DNA of 5,283 nucleotides, taken from assembly GCA_035250025.1 (NCBI GenBank), contig DATFFO010000207.1:1-5283 (forward strand), read 5' to 3'. The notes below the pieces were generated by a model that was not told the origin of the DNA, made no database searches, and worked only from the letters and a program-made list of their open reading frames with translations. The translations under genes and the position numbers were made by a program. How positions within the stretch are numbered: position 1 is the first letter of the stretch; every line of letters starts with the position of its first letter. Positions 1 to 4,956 of the stretch are shown here, piece after piece. Source of the stretch: DATFFO01 sp035250025 (GTDB lineage: Bacteria > Actinomycetota > Acidimicrobiia > Spongiisociales > ZC4RG35).

Positions 1-410
1 TTGAGCAGGGCGTCCCACTCGGTCCCCGTCTCGACCCGGGTCCACGTGATGTCTTCTTCCGCCTCCACCTGCTCCACCGCCTCCCGGGCTCTCCACCACA
101 CCGGACCGTCCTGGCCGAATGGTGACTCCCCCTCTTGTTGAAAGGCAAGAACCCCGCGCCCGATCCCGACCCGGAGGCGAGCGAATCCCGTCAAACCGAG
201 ATGGAGACGGAGCGACGCCATCACCGCCGTTTCCAGGTCGGTATATCGACCCTGGAATTCATCCCCGAGGGTCACCGACAGCTGCCCTCCCAGCCGCTCG
301 TTGACATCCTCGAGGACCAGCAACAATCGCGCCTGCAGGGCGGCGCGGTCGGGCGCAGTGCGGGATCCCACGACATCGCCGATCAGACCGACCACGTTTG
401 GTTGCGCCAT
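1..410 (-). CDS. SatD family protein, C-terminus cut by window edge
   Basis: Translation from the ATG at 410 gives 136 residues with no stop before the left edge, so the C-terminal part is missing. The N-terminus carries the SatD-family pattern: a hydrophobic strand with IGDVVGSR (residues 10-17), an amphipathic helix (about 20-40), TLGDEFQG (47-54), a second helix, then LRVGIGRG (79-86) and DGPVWWRAREA (101-111). SatD is named after a gene of the Streptococcus mutans acid-tolerance (sat) operon; its biochemical role is not established. Asp12 and Asp50 are placed much like the two metal-binding aspartates of class III nucleotidyl cyclases, but the lysine usually found just before the second one (as in KTIGD) is Val46 here. 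The gene lies 47 bp downstream of valS on the same strand, so read-through is possible. It has no Shine-Dalgarno sequence, and a possible -10 box ends 7 nt before the ATG. Family call fairly sure, function unknown. Confidence 0.8.
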   Translation of the reverse strand, partial: MAQPNVVGLIGDVVGSRTAPDRAALQARLLLVLEDVNERLGGQLSVTLGDEFQGRYTDLETAVMASLRLHLGLTGFARLRVGIGRGVLAFQQEGESPFGQDGPVWWRAREAVEQVEAEEDITWTRVETGTEWDALL

Positions 411-449
411 AGGTGCAACTCTAATTCGATATGCGTGCTAGATGCAACT
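411..449 (-). promoter_or_regulatory. possible leaderless satD promoter with twin TGCAACT repeats
   Basis: On the minus strand, TTGCAT (447-442) is followed after 18 nt by TAGAGT (423-418), and 7 nt separate that box from the satD ATG. TAGAGT matches 4 of 6 positions of TATAAT; TTGCAT matches only 3 of 6 of TTGACA. With usual spacing, transcription would start at or next to the A of the ATG, giving a leaderless mRNA; this fits the lack of a ribosome binding site. On the plus strand the heptamer TGCAACT occurs at 414-420 and 443-449, 29 bp apart, overlapping both promoter boxes, so a repressor could bind there. This is read from sequence only. Confidence 0.35.
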
Positions 450-457
450 ATCGCCGA

Positions 458-2986
458 TTATGCAGGCGCCAGCTCGGCCCGGATCTCAAATGGGCCGATC
501 TCGAAGTCGATCGACTTGGCGTTGGCCGCATCCACCAGGTCGGTGCCGGCGGCCCTCACCTTGTCGATACGATCGGCGGAGTCGGTGAGGACGAGCAGCT
601 GGAGGGGCGCCTTCATCGAGACTTTGGCGTCGGACTTGACCCGCCGAACCTGCGACAGCACCTCGGCCGTGACGTCCAACACGATCGGGTCCCCTGTGAG
701 AGACTCGAACTCGGAGGCCAGGGGCCATGCCGCCAGGTGCACGGACCCCTCCTTCCACCAGCTCCACACCTCCTCAGTCACGTAGGGCAGGAAGGGGGCG
801 AAGAGGCGCAGAAAGACCGACAAAGAGAGTTGGAGGGCGGCCTGGGCCGAGGCCGCATCTGATCCGTCGCCGTAAGCGCGGCCCTTGACCAGCTCCAGGT
901 AGTCGTCGGTCCACGCCCAGAATGCCGTCTCCGTGCTGGCGAGGGCTTTGGCATAGTCGTACTCGTCGAAGGCGGCGGTGGCCGATGACACCACCTCGGC
1001 GAGCCGTCCCAGCATCGCCCGGTCCAGCGCCTGGGTGACGGCGCCCGGTTCGGCGTCCTCCGCCAGCCCGAGCACGAAACGCGAGGCGTTGAGGATTTTG
1101 ATGGCAAGGCGGCGGCCGATTTTCATCTGGCTCTCGTCGTAGGCGGTGTCCGCCCCGGGACGGGCCGATGTCGCCCAGTAACGCACGCCATCGGCGCCGT
1201 GTTCGGCGAACAGGGCCATCGGCGTGACGACGTTCCCCTTCGACTTCGACATCTTCTTGCGATCGGGATCGAGGATCCACCCGTTGATGGTGGCGTGCTC
1301 CCAGGGGAGGCGCCCGAACTCCAGATGAGAGCGGACGACTGTTGAGAACAGCCAGGTGCGGATGATCTCGTGGCCCTGCGGGCGCTGGTCCATCGGGAAC
1401 ACCAACTGGAAAAGCTTGTCGTCACTCCCCCACCGCCCGGCGATGAGGGGCGTGAGCGAGGAGGTCGCCCACGTGTCGAAAATGTCGAGGTCGCCGATGA
1501 ACCCTCCCGGTATCCCGCGCTGGTCGGCGCGGTAGCCGGCGGGGACATCCGATCCAGGATCGACCGGAAGCTCCGTCTCGGGCGGAATTATCGGATCCTC
1601 GTAGTCCGGCTCTCCGGACTCGTCGAGCCGGTACCACAGAGGGATCGGCACGCCGAAGAAGCGCTGGCGGCTCACCAACCAATCGCCGGCCAGGCCCTCC
1701 ACCCAGTGCCGAAAGCGCACCCTCATGTACTCAGGGACCCAACGCAGGGCGTCCCCCTCCGCCAGCAACTGGTCCCGCAAGCCGACATCGCGACCGCCGT
1801 TCCGGATGTACCACTGACGGCTGGTGACGATCTCGAGTGGTCGGTCTCCCCTCTCATAGAACTTCACCGGGTGGGTGATAGGGCTGGGCTCCCCCACCAG
1901 TTCACCCGACTCACCCAGGAGTTCGACCATGCGGCGCCGGGCCTGGTTGACATACTTCCCCGCCAGATCGGCATAGGCGGCCCGGGCGGCGTCGGACTCG
2001 ATCCAGTCGGGCGCTTCCTCTCGGAACCGGCCGTCCCTTCCGATCACAGCCCGCGTTTCGAGGTCGAGCTCGCGCCACCACGTGACGTCGGCCGTGTCCC
2101 CGAAGGTGCACACCATGGCGACGCCGGTGCCCTTCTCCGGGTCCGCCAGAGGATGGGCGACGATGGGCACCTCCACTCCGAAGATGGGCGTGAGGGCTGT
2201 CGATCCGAACAACGGCCGATAGCGGTCGTCGTCGGGGTGGGCGACCAGGGCGACACATGAGCAAACCAGCTCTGGTCTGGTCGTCTCGATGTGGATCGGC
2301 TCGCCGTTGCCGCCGCCGAAGACAAGGCGGTGGTAGGCGCCGGGCCGCTCGCGGTCCTCGAGTTCGGCCTGCGCCACCGCGGTCTGGAAGTCCGTGTCCC
2401 ACAGGACTGGGGCCTCCTGGGTGTAGGCCTCACCTCGGGCGAGATTCCGCAGAAAGGCGCGCTGGCTGATGGCCTGGGTGCTCTCGGCGATCGTGGTGTA
2501 GAGGTGGCTCCAGTCCACGGACAGGCCCAGCGTGCGGAAGACCTCCTCGAACGCCCTCTCGTCCTCGCCGGTCAGGATATGGCACAACTCGACGAAGTTC
2601 CGCCTGGCGAGTGGCCGCGGCGGGTCGAATGGCTCCTCAGGAGGGGCGAAATCGGGGTCGTATGGCAACGAGGGATCGCAGGTGACGCCGTAATACGCTT
2701 GGACACGCCGTTCCGTCGGCAACCCGTTGTCATCCCAGCCCATCGGGTAGAAGACCTTCTTGCCCTTCATGCGCTGGTATCTGGCCACCGAGTCGGTCTG
2801 GGCGTAACCGAACACGGTTCCCATGTGGAGCGAGCCGGAGACCGTGGGGGGAGGGGTGTCGATGGCGTAGACCTCGGACCGCGACTCCGCACCCCTGAAG
2901 CGGTAGACGCCCTGCTCCTCCCAACGGGCACTCCAGCGCGCCTCGAGGCCGTCGATCGTGGGCTTGTCAGGGACGTTGCGGTTCAT
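458..2986 (-). CDS. valS: valyl-tRNA synthetase (archaeal-like type)
   Basis: Class I aminoacyl-tRNA synthetase that charges tRNA(Val) with valine in the cytoplasm; 842 residues. In order: the HIGH-equivalent motif PPPTVSGSLHMGT (residues 45-57), catalytic-fold segment YPMGWDDNGLPTERR (80-94), CP1 editing domain (about 180-320) with IETTRPE (233-239) and GTGVAMVCTFGD (286-297), DWLVSRQRFFGVPIPLW (435-451), FDTWATSSLTP (503-513), KMSKS (578-582), and an anticodon-binding domain with YVTEEVWSWW (735-744). The C-terminus ends soon after and lacks the coiled-coil arm of E. coli-type ValS, which is about 950 residues. MVCTFGD and DTWATSSLTP are typical of archaeal-like ValS. I chose the ATG at 2986; an in-frame ATG at 3055 would add 23 residues unlike any ValS and leave only 11 bp to the divergent gene. 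No clear Shine-Dalgarno is present; TACCCT (3002-2997) lies 10 nt upstream. Oddity: the last residue of HIGH is Thr57. Identity very sure. Confidence 0.97.
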   Translation of the reverse strand: MNRNVPDKPTIDGLEARWSARWEEQGVYRFRGAESRSEVYAIDTPPPTVSGSLHMGTVFGYAQTDSVARYQRMKGKKVFYPMGWDDNGLPTERRVQAYYGVTCDPSLPYDPDFAPPEEPFDPPRPLARRNFVELCHILTGEDERAFEEVFRTLGLSVDWSHLYTTIAESTQAISQRAFLRNLARGEAYTQEAPVLWDTDFQTAVAQAELEDRERPGAYHRLVFGGGNGEPIHIETTRPELVCSCVALVAHPDDDRYRPLFGSTALTPIFGVEVPIVAHPLADPEKGTGVAMVCTFGDTADVTWWRELDLETRAVIGRDGRFREEAPDWIESDAARAAYADLAGKYVNQARRRMVELLGESGELVGEPSPITHPVKFYERGDRPLEIVTSRQWYIRNGGRDVGLRDQLLAEGDALRWVPEYMRVRFRHWVEGLAGDWLVSRQRFFGVPIPLWYRLDESGEPDYEDPIIPPETELPVDPGSDVPAGYRADQRGIPGGFIGDLDIFDTWATSSLTPLIAGRWGSDDKLFQLVFPMDQRPQGHEIIRTWLFSTVVRSHLEFGRLPWEHATINGWILDPDRKKMSKSKGNVVTPMALFAEHGADGVRYWATSARPGADTAYDESQMKIGRRLAIKILNASRFVLGLAEDAEPGAVTQALDRAMLGRLAEVVSSATAAFDEYDYAKALASTETAFWAWTDDYLELVKGRAYGDGSDAASAQAALQLSLSVFLRLFAPFLPYVTEEVWSWWKEGSVHLAAWPLASEFESLTGDPIVLDVTAEVLSQVRRVKSDAKVSMKAPLQLLVLTDSADRIDKVRAAGTDLVDAANAKSIDFEIGPFEIRAELAPA

Positions 2987-3007
2987 GTGGCGCTCAAGGG
3001 TACCGGC

Positions 3008-3038
3008 TCGACGAAGACCCGACAGAACACCGTATCCT
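3008..3038 (+). promoter_or_regulatory. weak candidate promoter for the lipoprotein gene
   Basis: TATCCT (3033-3038) matches 4 of 6 positions of TATAAT, and TCGACG (3008-3013) matches 4 of 6 of TTGACA, with a long 19 nt spacer. A start about 7 nt downstream would leave a leader of roughly 20 nt that holds the AGGAGG site. The whole divergent gap is only 80 bp, so it must also contain the valS promoter on the other strand; TACCCT on the minus strand (3002-2997) is a possible -10 for that gene. Both are weak matches in GC-rich DNA. Confidence 0.25.
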
Positions 3039-3060
3039 CGAGGCGCCGACCACATCTAGT

Positions 3061-3066
3061 AGGAGG
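3061..3066 (+). promoter_or_regulatory. AGGAGG Shine-Dalgarno abutting tandem ATGs
   Basis: A full consensus AGGAGG sits directly against the first ATG (3067) and 3 nt before a second in-frame ATG (3070). Both spacings are shorter than the usual 5-9 nt. The next in-frame ATG, at 3085, is 18 nt away and would remove the positive residues of the signal peptide. The second ATG is therefore the likelier start, although the two choices differ by only one methionine. Confidence 0.65.
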
Positions 3067-3486
3067 ATGATGCAACGCAGACTGATGTTCTTCCTCGGTT
3101 TGTGCGTCGCTTTGCTGCTGGCGGCCTGCGGCGCAGGTCTAGCGACCGATGGCGAATCGGGAATAGATCTCGATAGCGTCCTTGCCGACCTACGCGACTG
3201 CGACGTTCTCAGCGACACGTTCGTGGCTGTTGTGCGGGAGGCCGCCGAGGACCTCGATGCCCTCGCCGAGGCGACTGGAGGGAGGGTGCCTGCCGGCGAG
3301 CTCGCCGCCCGGGTGGACGATCTCACCGGCAACGCCTACTTCGAGATCGCCGAGCAACTCGGCTGCAACATGGTGGCCCAGCGGCTCGACACGATTGAAC
3401 GGCTTCGCGATCTGAATCCCGACACCGACGCCGGTGACGACCTGGTCACCGACGTGATTCGCCAACTGGAGGAGACCCAGGGCTGA
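3067..3486 (+). CDS. small secreted lipoprotein, unrecognised family
   Basis: 139 residues. The N-terminus is a typical lipoprotein signal: positive MMQRR, a hydrophobic stretch (about 6-19) and a lipobox LAAC with Cys21 as the lipid-modified residue, followed by a Gly. After signal peptidase II cleavage the protein would be anchored to the outer face of the membrane. The mature part is short, acidic and predicted mostly helical, with only two other cysteines, Cys45 (RDCD) and Cys100 (LGCN), which could form a disulfide outside the cell. I do not recognise a domain or a function. The gene diverges from valS and converges with the LCP gene, with 2 bp between the two stop codons, so it is probably transcribed alone. 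The reading frame is supported by the signal peptide, the AGGAGG site and GC-rich third positions. It could be a substrate-binding or envelope-stress protein, but nothing in the sequence shows this. Confidence 0.85.
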   Translation: MMQRRLMFFLGLCVALLLAACGAGLATDGESGIDLDSVLADLRDCDVLSDTFVAVVREAAEDLDALAEATGGRVPAGELAARVDDLTGNAYFEIAEQLGCNMVAQRLDTIERLRDLNPDTDAGDDLVTDVIRQLEETQG

Positions 3487-3496
3487 CTTCAGCCCT
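3479..3496. terminator. palindrome spanning both convergent stop codons
   Basis: AGGGCTGA-CT-TCAGCCCT is an 8 bp perfect inverted repeat around a 2 nt centre; in RNA the innermost pairs would open to give a 6-7 bp stem with a 4-6 nt loop. The TGA stop of the lipoprotein gene (3484-3486) and the stop of the LCP gene (TCA, 3489-3491) form the inner ends of the two arms. The same hairpin would form in transcripts from either side, so a shared bidirectional terminator or 3' end stabiliser is plausible. No U-run follows on either strand, so it is not a classical intrinsic terminator. Confidence 0.5.
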
Positions 3497-4520
3497 CGGG
3501 CTCCGGCAGGCGGCGCCCGGCGATGAAGGCCTCGATCGTCTCGGTCGCCGCCGGTTCGGACCTCACGACGTATGACACGCCGCCCTCATTCGAGCCCACC
3601 ACCGGCAGCGTCACGGCCTGGGTCTCGTCGGCCGAGCGCATGGACCAGGCGGTTCGTATCAGCCGCGCCGGCGACACGGTCGAATCGACAGTGAGGTTGC
3701 CGGTCACCTCCGTGAGCACAGCGGGACTGCGAACGAGGCCGCTGGGGCTCGACGCCTTGCCGATGATCTCCAGGAGCACCTGGCGTTGGCGTCCGGTTCG
3801 GGCGATGTCTCCTCCGTCCGCCGCCACCCACTCTCCATCGTGGAGTTCCTCGTAGCTGCGCGAACGGGCGTAGGCCAGGGCGGTGGCCCCGTCCACGGTC
3901 TGGAGGCCGGCCTCGTCTACCTGAAGGCCCGACTTGAGATCACGAGCAGGGAAGGGGAAGTCGAGTTGGATTCCCCCCAGGGCGTCGACGATTCCGGCGA
4001 ACCCACCGAAGTCCACCTCCATGTAGTGATTGATCGGAATGCCGGTCGCCTGGGAGACGCTTTCGACCAGCAGGTCGGGCCCGCCAAAGGCATAGGCGGC
4101 GTTCACCTTGTTGGTGCCGTTGCCCGGGATGTCAACCTTGAGATCCCGCGGGATCGACAGCAACTGGCGGCTGCCGTCCACGACCTGCATCAGCATGATC
4201 ACGTCGGCGCGGGCACCCGCGAAGTCGCCAAAGTTCCCCTCGAGGTCGTCGGGGAGGTTCTCGCGGGTGTCGCTGCCGACGATCAGATAGGTGCCGGACC
4301 CCGGTGAGAGGGCGCTCAGGGTCCCGGCGTCTCCCATGCGGAAGTCGGTCAGGAAGACGGCGGCGACCGCCAGGAAGGCCAGGATCACGGCGAGGAGGAG
4401 CAGTCGTATGACCCAGCGCTGGCCCCGGCTCATCCGCCGGCGTTTGCGGCTCGGCTGGGCGGTGGGACGAGGCTGTTTGGCCTGGCGGGTGGGATCGATG
4501 ATCCGCGTTTCATCTGTCAT
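3489..4520 (-). CDS. LytR-CpsA-Psr (LCP) family envelope transferase
   Basis: 343 residues. LCP enzymes work on the outer face of the membrane, moving lipid-linked glycopolymers onto peptidoglycan or related acceptors. The protein has a cytoplasmic N-terminus rich in Arg, Lys and Pro (1-36), one membrane helix (about 37-58) and an extracellular LCP domain (about 77-255). Visible family motifs are LIVGSDTR (79-86), ARADVIML (103-110), LSIPRDLKVDIPG (121-133), KVNAAYAFGG (138-147), YMEVDFGGFAGIVDALGGI (166-184), ALAYARSR (214-221) and the Arg-rich RTGRQRQ (241-247). The aspartates and arginines that bind the pyrophosphate and metal in this family appear intact. I chose the ATG at 4520 because AGAGG (4533-4529) lies 8 nt upstream; a GTG at 4577 would add 19 residues without support. 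It converges with the lipoprotein gene. The acceptor polymer cannot be told from sequence. It was formerly called a transcriptional attenuator (LytR), which is misleading. Confidence 0.93.
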   Translation of the reverse strand: MTDETRIIDPTRQAKQPRPTAQPSRKRRRMSRGQRWVIRLLLLAVILAFLAVAAVFLTDFRMGDAGTLSALSPGSGTYLIVGSDTRENLPDDLEGNFGDFAGARADVIMLMQVVDGSRQLLSIPRDLKVDIPGNGTNKVNAAYAFGGPDLLVESVSQATGIPINHYMEVDFGGFAGIVDALGGIQLDFPFPARDLKSGLQVDEAGLQTVDGATALAYARSRSYEELHDGEWVAADGGDIARTGRQRQVLLEIIGKASSPSGLVRSPAVLTEVTGNLTVDSTVSPARLIRTAWSMRSADETQAVTLPVVGSNEGGVSYVVRSEPAATETIEAFIAGRRLPEPEG

Positions 4521-4611
4521 TTGTTCAACCTCTGCTCGGGCCGGGTGCGGTGTGGCCGGGATCCCCCTGGTCGGCACGCGTCAGTACCAGCGACGTCGTG
4601 AATGTTCCCAG

Positions 4612-4633
4612 ATCCGCACCGATAAGCGCGGAT
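4612..4633 (-). terminator. hairpin just after the DUF2277 stop
   Basis: In the minus-strand RNA, ATCCGCGC (4633-4626) pairs with GTGCGGAT (4619-4612) around the 6 nt loop TTATCG, giving 8 bp with one G-U pair. In plus-strand RNA the same pair would be an A-C mismatch, so the structure favours the minus transcript. It begins 1 nt after the DUF2277 stop codon. No U-run follows, so it may be a weak or Rho-assisted terminator, or a 3' stabilising structure. The rest of the 114 bp gap to the LCP gene holds no clear promoter. Confidence 0.4.
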
Positions 4634-4634
4634 A

Positions 4635-4847
4635 TCAGACCGCGGCACCCCGGATCTGAAGTCCGTCGAGGAGACGCTGGGAAGCTTCGGTGATTTCGGC
4701 CACGGCGCGCTCGAAGACCTCGGCGTTGTGGGCGGCGGGTTGACGGAAGCCGGAGATCTTGCGGACGAACTGCAGCGCAGCCGCCTCGATGTCCTCGGTA
4801 GGCGCCACGTCGGCGCCCTCACGGAGTTTGAGAATTGAACGGCACAT
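4635..4847 (-). CDS. DUF2277 family small protein
   Basis: 70 residues, a complete small gene. It starts MCRSI and contains AAALQFVRKISGF (22-34), then a stretch with FERAV (45-49) and the helical segment ITEASQRLLDGL (52-63). This matches the DUF2277 pattern as I know it: an MCR(N/S)I start, an LQFVRK(V/I)SGF core and an FERAV helix followed by an RLLD end. Function is unknown; the likely fold is a compact helical cytosolic protein, and the Cys at position 2 is a family trait. The sequence before the ATG is pyrimidine-rich, with no Shine-Dalgarno; TACCCT (4861-4856) lies 8 nt upstream and could be the -10 of a nearly leaderless mRNA. It lies between icmF and the LCP gene on the same strand, but with gaps of 109 and 114 bp that contain hairpins, so an operon is doubtful. 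Confidence 0.88.
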   Translation of the reverse strand: MCRSILKLREGADVAPTEDIEAAALQFVRKISGFRQPAAHNAEVFERAVAEITEASQRLLDGLQIRGAAV

Positions 4848-4897
4848 GGTTGGTAAGGGTAGGGGATCGAGGGGGGTTGCCCGACTCCCGCCAGGCA

Positions 4898-4952
4898 GTT
4901 CTACGTTCTAGGTGGCAGGTACCCAGAACCCACGACGTAGTACCTAAGAACC
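4898..4952. repeat. intergenic repeats and hairpin downstream of icmF
   Basis: On the plus strand, GTACCCAGAACC (4919-4930) and GTACCTAAGAACC (4940-4952) are near-identical direct repeats starting 21 bp apart, about two helical turns. An inverted partner, GTTCTAGGT, lies at 4905-4913. In minus-strand RNA, GTTCTGGGT (4929-4921) pairs with ACCTAGAAC (4913-4905), giving 9 bp with one G-U pair and a 7 nt loop. CTAC (4937-4934) and GTAG (4904-4901) could extend it across a bulge. The structure starts about 28 nt after the icmF stop, so it may end that transcript. The paired direct repeats could also be protein-binding sites for the DUF2277 promoter. Confidence 0.45.
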
Positions 4953-4956
4953 AGAG

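Noticed and set aside
135..785. Plus-strand open frame of 216 codons
   Set aside because: It crosses the antisense of satD, the spacer and the 3' end of valS. Both minus-strand genes have clear family motifs, so this is a shadow frame.
1370..2260. Long plus-strand open frame (296 codons) antisense to valS, and another at 2291-3070
   Set aside because: They lie inside valS on the opposite strand, have compositions expected of antisense frames in GC-rich genes, show no recognisable motif and have no credible start signal. valS is certain from its motifs.
3053..3055. Upstream ATG start for valS adding 23 residues
   Set aside because: The extra residues do not look like any ValS N-terminus and would leave 11 bp for two divergent promoters and the AGGAGG site of the next gene.
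2987..3066. A T-box or other leader riboswitch for valS
   Set aside because: The divergent gap is only 80 bp and holds no T-box-like consensus, so there is no room for a T-box with its terminator.
3786..4307. Plus-strand open frame of 173 codons opposite the LCP gene
   Set aside because: It is entirely antisense to a well-supported LCP domain and has no motif of its own.
4591..4598. Palindrome CGACGTCG as an operator
   Set aside because: An 8 bp palindrome of this composition is expected by chance in GC-rich DNA, and nothing else supports it.
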